Positions 9,258 through 18,472 of a DNA stretch of 64,000 nt are shown here, piece by piece. Numbering within the stretch: the first letter of the stretch is position 1; the number at the start of each line of letters is the position of its first letter. The notes beneath the pieces are model-generated. The model was not told the DNA's origin and made no database searches. It saw nothing but the letters and a program-made list of their open reading frames with translations. Position numbers and translations under genes: made by a program. Origin of the DNA: Gammaproteobacteria bacterium (GTDB lineage Bacteria > Pseudomonadota > Gammaproteobacteria > Natronospirales > REEB76); the NCBI GenBank assembly GCA_035279405.1, contig DATEHU010000033.1, positions 202,231-266,230 on the forward strand, read 5' to 3'.

Positions 9258-10892
9258 ATGAACCAGATATCGCTGACCGGTACCGACACCGTGACGACGA
9301 CTAATGCCACCCATGCCTTGCCGTGGCGCTTGTTGCGTTTGTTGAATGTCTACCACTTGCTGGTCGCGGTCCTGATCATCGCGGTATCGGCCACCGGACC
9401 GGCCGCGCTTCTCGGTACGCAGAATCCCGGGCTGTTCCTCTGGACCGGAATCGCTTATCTGGTTTACGCCTTGCTCACGGCGCTCAGCCTCCGCAAGCGC
9501 TGGCCGGGGTATGCGCTGCAGGCACAGATCCAGTTGATGGTGGACACCATCGCGGTGGTTATCTTGATGCACGCCAGTGGCGGACCGGTGAGCGGCCTGG
9601 GCGTGTTGTTGTTCGTGTCGATCGTTGCCAATACGGTGCTCATGCCCTGGCGGGTTGGCATGGGCTATGCGGCCGTGGCCACCGTGCTGATTCTCGCCGA
9701 CAACACCTATCTGGTCCTGCACGGCCCAGCTACGGAGGCGGGCTACGTTCAGGGAGCACTCACCGGCGTGGTGCTGTTCGTGGCTGCGATTTCCGGCGCG
9801 TACCTCGGACGGCGGCTGCGCGAGAGCGAGGCGCTCGCCGTGCAACGCGGCGTGGACCTGCAAAACCTGGCGCAGCTCAACGATTACATCATTCACCACA
9901 TGCGCACCGGCGTGCTGGTGGTGGACGAAACCGGTGAAGTGCGACTGACCAATGAAGCCGCGCTGGCGAATCTTTCCCGGCGCAGCGGGCAGGGCCATCG
10001 GCTGTCCGAGCTGTCGCCACAGCTGCAGCAGGAACTCGCCAGCTGGCGCGCGGGAGACCAGGAACGGCCGAAGACTTTCACCAACGAGAACGGCAAGCCT
10101 GTCATTCCCTATTTCACCCACCTCGCACCCGCACGCGATGCGGGCACGCTGATTTTCCTCGAGGATGCCAGCGAGATCACCGAACGCGTGCGACAGATGA
10201 AGCTCGCCGCACTCGGGCGCCTCACGGGCAGCATCGCGCACGAAATCCGCAACCCGTTGGCCGCCATCAGCCATGCCAACCAATTGCTCGCGGAATCCGC
10301 CAAACTGCAGAGTGATGATCGCCGGCTGACGGAAATCATCGCCGAGCACGCGAAACGCATGGAAAACATGGTGGAGACCATTCTGCAGCTTTCGCGCCGC
10401 GAAGCCACGCGCACCCAGGAGCTCGAATTGGAACACTGGTTGCGTGACTTCGTTGGGGAATTCCGCGAACGTCATGGACTGGAAGGCCAAGCACTGGCGG
10501 TGCGCATCGACGGCGGCAAGGAAGTCCGGGTACGCGTGGATCCCGGGCACCTGTACCAGATCGCCTGGAACCTGTCGGAAAATGCCCTGCGCTACGGGCG
10601 GCCGGTAAAATCCTTCGGCGGGCCACTCATCGAGTACCGCATCAGCCCGCTGAGCACGCCCGGCGGCACGGAATTTGCCATCATGGACCGCGGCACTGGC
10701 GTGCCCAACGACATTGCCGAGCATATCTTCGAACCGTTCTATACGTCCAGCCCGCGCGGCACCGGCCTGGGCCTGTTCATCGCCCGGGAACTTTGCGAAT
10801 GCAATCATGCGCGCCTGGTGTACGAGCAACGCCCCGAGGGCGGCAGTTGCTTCCGCATTCTGTTCGCCCCGCAGCAAGGCTGGCTCGCGTAA
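9258..10892 (+). CDS. pilS: Sensor histidine kinase PilS
   Basis: Inner membrane sensor that phosphorylates PilR to control type IV pilin transcription. 544 aa. About six hydrophobic segments occupy residues 20-190, followed by a PAS-like cytoplasmic region (DYIIHHMRTGVLVVDETGEV). The HisKA motif GSIAHEIRNPLAAISHA carries His328, and the ATPase domain has NLSENALRYG (N box), DRGTGVP (G1) and GTGLGLFIARELCE (G2). The pilR start codon follows its stop codon directly, so the pair is translationally linked. No pilin gene is present in the window. Confidence 0.93.
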   Translation: MNQISLTGTDTVTTTNATHALPWRLLRLLNVYHLLVAVLIIAVSATGPAALLGTQNPGLFLWTGIAYLVYALLTALSLRKRWPGYALQAQIQLMVDTIAVVILMHASGGPVSGLGVLLFVSIVANTVLMPWRVGMGYAAVATVLILADNTYLVLHGPATEAGYVQGALTGVVLFVAAISGAYLGRRLRESEALAVQRGVDLQNLAQLNDYIIHHMRTGVLVVDETGEVRLTNEAALANLSRRSGQGHRLSELSPQLQQELASWRAGDQERPKTFTNENGKPVIPYFTHLAPARDAGTLIFLEDASEITERVRQMKLAALGRLTGSIAHEIRNPLAAISHANQLLAESAKLQSDDRRLTEIIAEHAKRMENMVETILQLSRREATRTQELELEHWLRDFVGEFRERHGLEGQALAVRIDGGKEVRVRVDPGHLYQIAWNLSENALRYGRPVKSFGGPLIEYRISPLSTPGGTEFAIMDRGTGVPNDIAEHIFEPFYTSSPRGTGLGLFIARELCECNHARLVYEQRPEGGSCFRILFAPQQGWLA

Positions 10893-12284
10893 GTGTCACC
10901 CGACGGCAAACCTCTGGCGCTGGTGGTTGACGACGAGCCTGCCATCTGCGAACTCCTGCAGATGACGCTGGAGCGCATGGACGTGGACGTCGTCACCGCC
11001 GCCAACCTGGCCGCGGCACGCACGGCCATGCAGTCGCGGCCCATCGACCTTTGCCTGACCGACATGCGGTTGCCGGACGGCAGCGGACTGGAACTGGTCG
11101 CCTACATCCAGCAGCACATGGCACAGGTGCCGGTGGCAGTGATTACCGCGCACGGCAGCATGGATACCGCGGTTGAGGCGCTCAAAAACGGCGCTTTTGA
11201 TTTCGTGTCCAAGCCGCTGGATATCGCTTATCTGCGCAAGGTGGTCACCACCGCGCTCAAGCTCCGCCACAACCGCGAAGCTGCCGGTGCGCGCGGCGCG
11301 ACCCGGCTCTTCGGCCAATCGCAGGCCATCGAGCAGGTGCGCACCATGATCGCCAAACTCGCACGCAGCCAGGCGCCGGTACACATCAGCGGCGAATCCG
11401 GCACCGGCAAGGAACTGGTGGCACGGCTGATCCACGAGAACGGCCCGCGCGCCGATCACGCGTTCGTGGGGGTGAACTGCGGCGCAATCCCCACCGAACT
11501 CATGGAAAGCGAATTCTTCGGTCACAAGAAGGGCAGTTTCACCGGTGCGGTGGCCGACAAGGAAGGGCTGTTCCAGGCCGCCCAGGGCGGCACCCTGTTT
11601 CTGGACGAGGTGGCCGATCTGCCGCTGCACATGCAGGTGAAGCTGTTGCGCGTCATCCAGGAAAAGGCCGTGCGCCCGGTGGGCGCCGCCAAGGAAATTG
11701 GCGTGGATGTGCGCACCCTTTCGGCTACGCACCGCTCGCTGGCCGACCTTGTGCACAATGGGAAGTTCCGCGAGGATCTTTATTACCGAATCAACGTTAT
11801 AGAGCTGCATGTGCCGGCATTGCGCGAGCGCATCGACGACATCGGTCTGCTGGCAGAGCATATTCTCGAGCGCCTGGCACGCGTCCACGGCCGCCCGCCG
11901 GTGCAACTGGCGCCGGAGGCGCTGGCATTCCTGCAAAGCTACTCTTTCCCCGGCAACGTGCGCGAACTCGAGAACATCCTGGAGCGGGCGCTGACGCTGG
12001 CCGAAGATAATGTAATCCGCACATCCGACATCCACCTGCGGCGCAGCCCGGACCCCGCAACCGCACTGCGGCCGGAAATGTCAGCCGCTGCGGAGCCTGA
12101 CGATGTGTCCGAGGATGTGGACGAGCGCAATGCGCCGCTCGGCGAACAACTAGGGGAAATCGAGAAAGAGGCCATCCGCAAGGCCCTGGAACAAACCCGC
12201 TACAACAAAACCGCGGCCGCAAAGCTGCTGGGCATGAGCTTCCGCCAACTGCGCTACCGCATAAAGAAGCTGGGCCTGGACTGA
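10893..12284 (+). CDS. pilR: Sigma-54-dependent response regulator PilR
   Basis: Transcription activator for sigma-54 promoters such as pilA. 463 aa. The receiver domain (1-120) has phospho-acceptor Asp57 in LCLTDMRLPDGSG. The AAA+ domain shows Walker A GESGTGKE, the sigma-54 contact loop as GSFTGA (Ser in place of the more usual Ala of GAFTGA, a known variation), and GTLFLDEVADLP. A Fis-type helix-turn-helix ends the protein (NKTAAAKLLGMSFRQLRYRI). The start is a GTG immediately after the pilS stop codon; no better start exists nearby. Confidence 0.93.
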   Translation: MSPDGKPLALVVDDEPAICELLQMTLERMDVDVVTAANLAAARTAMQSRPIDLCLTDMRLPDGSGLELVAYIQQHMAQVPVAVITAHGSMDTAVEALKNGAFDFVSKPLDIAYLRKVVTTALKLRHNREAAGARGATRLFGQSQAIEQVRTMIAKLARSQAPVHISGESGTGKELVARLIHENGPRADHAFVGVNCGAIPTELMESEFFGHKKGSFTGAVADKEGLFQAAQGGTLFLDEVADLPLHMQVKLLRVIQEKAVRPVGAAKEIGVDVRTLSATHRSLADLVHNGKFREDLYYRINVIELHVPALRERIDDIGLLAEHILERLARVHGRPPVQLAPEALAFLQSYSFPGNVRELENILERALTLAEDNVIRTSDIHLRRSPDPATALRPEMSAAAEPDDVSEDVDERNAPLGEQLGEIEKEAIRKALEQTRYNKTAAAKLLGMSFRQLRYRIKKLGLD

Positions 12285-12427
12285 AGCCAAAAGTATCTTG
12301 GACCGCTCTGCGGCCACAGACTTTTGAAGCAGGTTCCTGCTGTTGAAGAACGGTTGAGGGTAGAGGCTGCGCCAGGCTCACTCCTGCGCAGCAGCGCGAG
12401 AATGTGAAGTTTCAGTACAATTTCAAA

Positions 12428-13801
12428 ATGAACAAGAAGATTGCCATCATCGGCGCCGGTTTCAGTGGCGCCGCCACTGCCATTCATTTGCTCACGCGCT
12501 ACGGTCAAAAACCATTCAAGGTGACGCTTATCAATCGCCATGCGAATCTCGCGCGTGGCGTGGCCTACGGCACGCACTCGCCTGCGCATTGGCTGAATGT
12601 GCCGGCGGGACGCATGAGTCTGTTCCCTGACCGTGAAGACGATTTTTTGGAGTTTGCACGCATTACGGACGCCTCGATCACGGCATCGGATTTCGTGCGC
12701 CGCAGTCTGTACGGCGAATACCTGCACACGCGCCTCGATCAGGCCGCGGCCGCGGCGGACAAGGCACAGCTTGCGGTGATGACCGGTGAAATAACTGCAT
12801 TGCGGTTGCAGCATGATGCTGCGGTTCTGGATTTTTCGGATGGCCGGAGCTTGCAGGCCGATCGCGTGGTGCTGGCGGTCGGCCACTATCCTCCGGCCAA
12901 TCCTCCGGTACCGGATCATGGCGTGTTTGCAAGCGCTGGTTATGTGCGTGACCCCTGGGCGCCGGACGCGCTCGGCCATATACCGCTGCAGCAGCCGGTG
13001 CTGCTGCTCGGCACCGGCCTGACCATGATGGACGTGGCCCTGGACCTGGAACAGCGCGGTTGTCGGGGAACACTGTTTGCGCTGTCGCGCCACGGTCTCT
13101 TGCCGCAAGCCCACCGCACTTTGCCGGAAATGCCGCAACTCAATCTTCCCGCTGCCTTGTTTTCTGATGTGGCGAGCGTGCGTGCTTACCTGCACACGGT
13201 GCGCACCATGATTGAAGAGCACGCGCACCACGGCCGCGATTGGCGTGATGTGATTGGCGCGCTCCGGCCGATAACGCCGGCTTTGTGGCAGGCACTGCCG
13301 GGGATTGAGCGCCAGCGTTTCCTGCGCCATTTGCAGGCTTATTGGGACGTCCATCGCCATCGCACGGCGCCGGTCGCTGCTCGGCAGCTCTCACAACTGC
13401 TGACCAAGGGCATGCTCACGGTACGCACGGGCCGGCTGCTGGAGCTGCGTCCGGCTGCAGACGGCATCCAGGTGAACTGGCGGCCGCGTGGCAAAAGCCA
13501 TACGGAATGCTGGCGCGGGGCGGCAATAATCAACTGTACTGGCCCCGAGACTCGGCTTGATCACCTCACCGACCCACTGATCCGAACCTTGTTGGCTGGC
13601 GGACTGCTGACAGCGGACCCGCTGGGACTGGGAGTGGCCACCGACGCCGAGGGTGCGCTGCTTGACAACGCGGGACAAGCCTCGCGCGTTATCCACTATA
13701 CCGGGCCCTTGCTGCGCGCCCGCGACTGGGAATGCACCGCCGTACCGGAACTGCGGGTGGCGGCGCTCAGGCTGGCCAACCGATTGGCTGGAGCTTGGTG
13801 A
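12428..13801 (+). CDS. FAD/NAD(P)-binding protein (COG4529-like)
   Basis: Probable flavoprotein of unknown substrate. 457 aa from the ATG at 12428; a GTG at 12404 would add eight residues (KFQYNFK). The N-terminus is a classic Rossmann dinucleotide motif, KIAIIGAGFSGAATAIHLL. NRHANLARGVAYGTHSPAHWLNVPAGRMS follows, diagnostic of the NAD_binding_9 family of COG4529 proteins. A second Rossmann-like strand occurs as QPVLLLGTGLTMMDVAL, and FINCTGP-type wording near the C-terminus (IINCTGPETRLDHL) fits FAD-dependent oxidoreductases. It stands alone between pilR and a periplasmic coiled-coil gene, so context gives no substrate. Confidence 0.8.
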   Translation: MNKKIAIIGAGFSGAATAIHLLTRYGQKPFKVTLINRHANLARGVAYGTHSPAHWLNVPAGRMSLFPDREDDFLEFARITDASITASDFVRRSLYGEYLHTRLDQAAAAADKAQLAVMTGEITALRLQHDAAVLDFSDGRSLQADRVVLAVGHYPPANPPVPDHGVFASAGYVRDPWAPDALGHIPLQQPVLLLGTGLTMMDVALDLEQRGCRGTLFALSRHGLLPQAHRTLPEMPQLNLPAALFSDVASVRAYLHTVRTMIEEHAHHGRDWRDVIGALRPITPALWQALPGIERQRFLRHLQAYWDVHRHRTAPVAARQLSQLLTKGMLTVRTGRLLELRPAADGIQVNWRPRGKSHTECWRGAAIINCTGPETRLDHLTDPLIRTLLAGGLLTADPLGLGVATDAEGALLDNAGQASRVIHYTGPLLRARDWECTAVPELRVAALRLANRLAGAW

Positions 13802-13856
13802 TGGCGGGCATTGCCCCTACAATGAGCCACTTAGATTCATTTACATGAGGTTGTCA

Positions 13857-14540
13857 ATGAAGACTACATTACGCATTGTCACATTGTCATTGGCGCTGGG
13901 CCTGGCCGGTGCACTGGCCACCGCGTGGGGCGCCGAGTCGGTGATGGATCTCATCAGCCAGGGCGAATCCGCCATGGCCAAGGTCAAGAACTCCAAGGCT
14001 ACGCTGGAAGGCATCACCCAGAAGAACACTGCGCTGCAGGCCGAGGGCACGCAGATTCAGACGGAAAACACCAAATTGCAGGCCGATATTGCCGCCTTCA
14101 AACAGCAAGTGACCGATTACAACCAGAAGGCTACCGCATACAAGCAGCAGTGCAGCACCGCAAAGACGGACGACCAGGTTAAAGCCTGCAATGCACAGCA
14201 TACTGCACTGCAACAGGAATCAGACGATCTAAAAAACAAACCGGCCACGCTCAATACACGTGAAAAAGATTTCATCGCCAAGGCGACCGCCTACAACCAG
14301 CAGGTCAAGGCGCTGCCCAACGATTTGAAAGCCGCCGAGAGCGACTACCGCACCGCCTTGTCGTATCAGTACGCCTGGCTGGACAAAGCCCGCGATCAGG
14401 TAGCCCAGCCGGCCTTCAAGCCGTACGCCAAGAAATACAATTGCCCCAACGTCATGAAGCCGGCCAAGACGCAGGACGACGCCGATACCATGAGCGAGCA
14501 GATTCTGGCCTGTCTGAAACGCGTGGTGAATTCCGGCTGA
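13857..14540 (+). CDS. Periplasmic coiled-coil protein of unknown function
   Basis: 227 aa with a clear signal peptide (MKTTLRIVTLSLALGLAGALATAWG, cleavage near residue 25). The mature part is rich in Gln, Lys, Thr and Ala with heptad-like spacing from about residue 40 to 165, indicating a long coiled coil. There are four cysteines (99, 111, 196, 219), a number that could form two disulfides. The start is chosen because TGAGG sits six bases upstream of the ATG at 13857. A strong terminator follows. I do not recognise the family; a periplasmic scaffold or adhesion role is possible but unsupported. Confidence 0.75.
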   Translation: MKTTLRIVTLSLALGLAGALATAWGAESVMDLISQGESAMAKVKNSKATLEGITQKNTALQAEGTQIQTENTKLQADIAAFKQQVTDYNQKATAYKQQCSTAKTDDQVKACNAQHTALQQESDDLKNKPATLNTREKDFIAKATAYNQQVKALPNDLKAAESDYRTALSYQYAWLDKARDQVAQPAFKPYAKKYNCPNVMKPAKTQDDADTMSEQILACLKRVVNSG

Positions 14541-14565
14541 TCCCGACCGGCCTGCGGTCAAATGC

Positions 14566-14591
14566 AAACGCCCGGCTCCAACCGGGCGTTT
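14566..14591. terminator. Bidirectional terminator
   Basis: Perfect 10-bp stem, AAACGCCCGG (14566-14575) with CCGGGCGTTT (14582-14591) and a 6-nt loop, between convergent genes. A-rich on the left and T-rich on the right, so it can serve both the coiled-coil gene and the large beta-propeller gene. Confidence 0.85.
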
Positions 14592-14616
14592 GCTTTGGTG
14601 CAATCAACACAGATCG

Positions 14617-17600
14617 CTATATCTTCAGCGGCGTCAGTCCCTGTTGCACAAGTTTGCGGTTGAGTGCCGGTACTTCGTTGGCCTGAATGCCAAGCCATTC
14701 CTTGAGTGCCGCATGGGCGTAACCGTCAAACTGGTTGAAAGCCTGCACGTAGGAGGCCGGTGGCGCACGGTCGCCGTCGTTGATCTGCGTGGCGAGGCCC
14801 GTCAGCCGGGCATTGATCGTCGCGAAATTGCGCTCGTGCGCCGTCTTGGATTGCAACGCCACAATCTTGAGATCGAGTGAATTGACTGACGACAGCAATA
14901 CCGCTTGCGTGGGCTTGTCGGCCAGTTGCTTCGACAGCGCCGTCAGTTGTGCGTGCAGTTGCCCAAGATCGTTGTAGGCCGCCGCGGTAACGTGCATGGC
15001 CTTGCCGAGTTGCAATGCCAGTGCCAGCTGCTTCCGCAGCGCATCACCGACGGGATGCACGCGCGGATCGAGCGTCACCACGAGCGGCTGAACGTAACTG
15101 CGACCGTTGACCGTAAGCTTCACGCTGTAACGGCCCGGCAATACCAGCGGACCGCGCGGGACCACGGAAGTCCCCACGCCATAGATAGCATTTATGCCAT
15201 AGCTGTACCCCAGCGAATCCGGCCGGGGGTAGCGCAGGTCCCAGACGAAACGGTGTGCGCCCGGTTGGGCCGCAAGCGATTCCGGCCGCGACAGCCAGCC
15301 GTCCGCGAAATACTGCGGCTCGGTCTTGAGCGTGGGCGATGGCGCATTGCTGACGTATTCGCGTACCGGCTTGCCTTGGCTGTCGTAGATTTCCAGCGTC
15401 ACCGGGCCATGCGTGTCCGGGCCCAGCCAGTAGTCAATCACCGCCCCCGCAGGCGGATTGCGTGCCGCGGGGATTTCCGGCGGCAACGGCGTGTCCTTGT
15501 TGTTGTCGTTGCGCACGCGGATCGCATCCGCCGGCTTGAAAAGGTACGCGCTTTGCGCCAGCAGCGCCGCACTCGCCTGGCGCAGCGGCGTGACGTCGTC
15601 CATTACCCAGAGCGCGCGGCCCTGGGTGGCGGCGATCAAATCATCACCATGCACCGTAAGATCGCGCACTCGCACGTTCGGCAGGTTCAACTGCAAGGGC
15701 TGCCAGTCGCCGCCGTCGTCGAAGGACACGTACACACCGACATTGGTGCCGGCGTACAGGAGTTGCGGATTCACCGCATCTTCACGCACCACGTACACGT
15801 ACTGGCCGGCGGGAATGCCGTTCACGATTTTCGTCCAGCTGCGGCCGTAGTCGTGGGTGCGGTAGATATAAACACCTGGGTTATCCCAGCGATGGGTGTC
15901 CACCGCCGCGTATGCGGTTGCGGGATCGCTGGGCGAGGCGTCAATCTGGTTGACCCGGCCCCAGAGCGGCAGATCGGGCGGCGTGACGTTCTGCCAGTGC
16001 TGGCCGCCGTCGCGCGTGAGCCGGATGAGGCCATCGTCCGTTCCCACCCAGATTTCGCCCGCTTTCGCCGGCGAGGGTGCGATGCTGAAGATCTCGCCGT
16101 AGCCGCAGGCGCGCGCTTCGGGAAGCGTGAGGTCATCGCTCTCGCAGTTGCTCGCGGCCTTGGGATCGGCGCCGCTCAGGTCGGGGCTGATGATGCGCCA
16201 ATACATACCGCCGTCATCGCTCTCGAACAGCACCTGTGCACCGAGATACAAAGTGTGCGGCTTGTGCCGATCGGTGACCACCGGATAAAACCAGTTGTAG
16301 CGGTACTTCGTGTGCGTGGGCCGCTCGCCGTAATGCGAAATCGGCCAGGCCGAGATATTCTGCACCAGTCCGGTGCGCGCATCGAAGCGCGACACGTGCC
16401 CGCCCAGGCCGCCGACGTACACGATATTCGGATCTTCGCGGTCGGGCACCACGTAGCTGCGCTCATCGCCGCCCACCGGTTGCCAGTCGCGGAACGTGAT
16501 TTCGCCGTAGTCGCTGCGGCTCTTGGTCTCGACCGTGCCGCTATCCTGCTGGCCGCTGTACACGCGGTACGGGAAGCGATTGTCGGTGGTGACGTGGTAG
16601 AACTGGCCGGTTGGCTGGTTGTACCAGCTTGACCAGTGCGCACCGCCATCCACGCTCACGCTCGTGCCCTGATCGCTCGCGACAATCATGTAGTGGTCGT
16701 TTTCAGGATTGATCCACATGAAGTGGTAATCGTCGCCGCCCGGCGCGCCTTTTAACCACGTGAAGGTCTTGCCGCCGTCGCGGCTCTGCGCCACTGAGCG
16801 GTTCATCACGTAGAGCACGTCGGGATTTTTCGGGTCCACGGTGATGCGATCGAAGTAGCTGTTCGCGAGATCGGCGTGGCCGAGATATTGCCAATTCGCG
16901 CCGCCGTCGTCGGAGCGGTACAGGCCGCGCGCTTTGGATGCATCTACGATGGCGTACACGCGCTGGTCGCGGGTGCCGGGCGCGACTGCGAGTCCGATGC
17001 GTCCCAGCGGGCCCGCCGGCAGGCCGTGACCGCCGAGCCGCGTCCAGGTGCGGCCCGCGTCGGTGGATTTCCAGATGCCGCTGCCGGGCCCGGACTGCGG
17101 CTTGTAATAGGCAAGCCACGGATACTGGCGCGCCTGCCAGGTGGCGGCGAAGATCACGTCGGGGTGGGCGTCGTCGGCCGCGAGGTCCACCGCGCCGGTG
17201 TCGTCGTCCACGAACAGCACCTTCTGCCAGTGCTGGCCGCCGTCCGTGGTGCGGAACACGCCGCGCTCGGCATTGGGCCCGAAATAATGGCCGAGCGCCG
17301 CAACCAGAAGCACATCCGGGTTGTCCGGATCGATCCAGATGCGACCAATGTGGCGCGTATCCTCGAGCCCGATGTGTGTCCAGCTTTTACCGCCGTCCGC
17401 GGAGCGATACATGCCGTCGCCATCCACCACGTCGTAGCGCGTCGCCACCTGGCCGGTGCCCACGTAAATCACCTCGGGATTGGAAGGCGCAATGGCGAGC
17501 GCGCCCACCGAGATTGAACCCGCGTGCTGCATCAGCGCATGCCAGGTCAGGCCGGCGTCGGTGGTTTTCCACACGCCGCCGTCGGCGCCGCCGAAGTAAA

Positions 17601-17796
17601 ACACGTTTGGCTCGGAGGGCACGCCCACTGCCATCGTGGACCAGCCGCCGCGGAACGGTCCCAGCTCGCGCCAGTGCAGTTGCGAGTACAGCGGTGCGAG
17701 CGCGGTGGCCGCAAACGCGGATGCGTTGAGGAACAGCATGCCCAGCAAACTCGCGATCAGCCAGCGCGGCCGCATTGAATGTGGATTACGCAGCAT
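14617..17796 (-). CDS. Large secreted BNR/Asp-box beta-propeller protein (VPS10/sortilin-like)
   Basis: 1059 aa, predicted to be exported (signal peptide MRPRWLIASLLGMLFLNASAFAA). The sequence is full of Asp-box signatures of the S-x-D-x-G-x-T-W type (TTDAGLTW, SADGGKSW, TTDGGQHW, STDAGRTW, SDDGGANW, SRDGGKTF, SVDGGAHW, THDYGRSW, SFDDGGDW), indicating one or two beta-propellers over residues ~40-720. The last ~330 residues form a beta-rich then helical C-terminal domain. Such proteins are often labelled glycosyl hydrolase, but no catalytic residues can be assigned here. Start at 17796 is supported by GAGGAGAG upstream. It is convergent with the coiled-coil gene. Substrate unknown. Confidence 0.85.
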   Translation of the reverse strand: MLRNPHSMRPRWLIASLLGMLFLNASAFAATALAPLYSQLHWRELGPFRGGWSTMAVGVPSEPNVFYFGGADGGVWKTTDAGLTWHALMQHAGSISVGALAIAPSNPEVIYVGTGQVATRYDVVDGDGMYRSADGGKSWTHIGLEDTRHIGRIWIDPDNPDVLLVAALGHYFGPNAERGVFRTTDGGQHWQKVLFVDDDTGAVDLAADDAHPDVIFAATWQARQYPWLAYYKPQSGPGSGIWKSTDAGRTWTRLGGHGLPAGPLGRIGLAVAPGTRDQRVYAIVDASKARGLYRSDDGGANWQYLGHADLANSYFDRITVDPKNPDVLYVMNRSVAQSRDGGKTFTWLKGAPGGDDYHFMWINPENDHYMIVASDQGTSVSVDGGAHWSSWYNQPTGQFYHVTTDNRFPYRVYSGQQDSGTVETKSRSDYGEITFRDWQPVGGDERSYVVPDREDPNIVYVGGLGGHVSRFDARTGLVQNISAWPISHYGERPTHTKYRYNWFYPVVTDRHKPHTLYLGAQVLFESDDGGMYWRIISPDLSGADPKAASNCESDDLTLPEARACGYGEIFSIAPSPAKAGEIWVGTDDGLIRLTRDGGQHWQNVTPPDLPLWGRVNQIDASPSDPATAYAAVDTHRWDNPGVYIYRTHDYGRSWTKIVNGIPAGQYVYVVREDAVNPQLLYAGTNVGVYVSFDDGGDWQPLQLNLPNVRVRDLTVHGDDLIAATQGRALWVMDDVTPLRQASAALLAQSAYLFKPADAIRVRNDNNKDTPLPPEIPAARNPPAGAVIDYWLGPDTHGPVTLEIYDSQGKPVREYVSNAPSPTLKTEPQYFADGWLSRPESLAAQPGAHRFVWDLRYPRPDSLGYSYGINAIYGVGTSVVPRGPLVLPGRYSVKLTVNGRSYVQPLVVTLDPRVHPVGDALRKQLALALQLGKAMHVTAAAYNDLGQLHAQLTALSKQLADKPTQAVLLSSVNSLDLKIVALQSKTAHERNFATINARLTGLATQINDGDRAPPASYVQAFNQFDGYAHAALKEWLGIQANEVPALNRKLVQQGLTPLKI

Positions 17797-17832
17797 GACG
17801 CTCTCCTCTCGAATGGAATTGCCCGCACACGC

Positions 17833-17840
17833 GGGGGGGG
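17833..17840. repeat. Homopolymeric G8 tract upstream of the beta-propeller gene
   Basis: Eight consecutive G on the + strand (C8 on the coding strand), 37 bp before the start codon at 17796, followed by an A/T-rich stretch (TGTTAAAAAATAAA). It could be a slippage site in the 5' leader, but this is inference only. Confidence 0.4.
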
Positions 17841-17902
17841 TGTTAAAAAATAAAGCCGGCCAACGGTCACTTTTGACCGCAATAACATCATCGGGTTGCA
17901 GC

Positions 17903-18472
17903 CTATTTCCGATTCGCGCCGGCGAGCTGTGCTTGCGTCCACTGCAGCAATTGCGCCAGCAACTCGTCCGCGGCACGTGACGCGCCCTGCACCGCACCTT
18001 GCACGTCCGGAGTGACGGGCACGCTCACCGCGAAAAGACGCCGCGCTACGGTCGCGCCGCTCGCCAGGCTCTGCAATTCCGCCACGGCGCGCACGCTGAT
18101 CTGCGCGGACTGGGCACTGGCAAAGTCCTGCTCGAAAGCCAGCAGGTTCACGTGCAATCTGTAGCCGCCGGGGCGGCCGCCGGCGATGGCCGCTTGCAGG
18201 CGCGCCTGCAGCAGCTCGGCGGGCGGTGCGAGCCAGCGATTGTCTGCATAGGCGCGCAGCTCGGTCGGTTCGCTGTAAAGCAGGCGGTAATAAATCGCGC
18301 TACCGTCGAGCCATGCCGGCGCGCTTACCATCGCTTCCGCCGGAACGACGGTTGCGGCCGGCACGCTCGTTGCCGGACCGAAGTCGTGCATTGCGGGCGG
18401 CGGCGCCGGCTTGGGCAGCAGACTGCAGCCCGCAAGCAGCGTGGCGGCGAGAGCATAAAACGGAGTTTTCAT
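17903..18472 (-). CDS. ABC-type transport auxiliary lipoprotein (PqiC/MlaB-operon type)
   Basis: 189 aa lipoprotein of the ABC_trans_aux family (PF03886), outer membrane partner of MCE-type lipid transporters such as PqiABC. A lipoprotein signal with LLAGC lipobox puts the lipidated Cys at residue 16. The mature domain contains IYYRLLYSEPTELRAYADNRWLAPPAELLQARL, a typical family segment. Its start codon overlaps the end of the MlaD-like gene by 4 nt (ATGA), so it is the last gene of a four-gene operon. In place of a soluble MlaC-type carrier this operon ends with this lipoprotein. Confidence 0.88.
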   Translation of the reverse strand: MKTPFYALAATLLAGCSLLPKPAPPPAMHDFGPATSVPAATVVPAEAMVSAPAWLDGSAIYYRLLYSEPTELRAYADNRWLAPPAELLQARLQAAIAGGRPGGYRLHVNLLAFEQDFASAQSAQISVRAVAELQSLASGATVARRLFAVSVPVTPDVQGAVQGASRAADELLAQLLQWTQAQLAGANRK

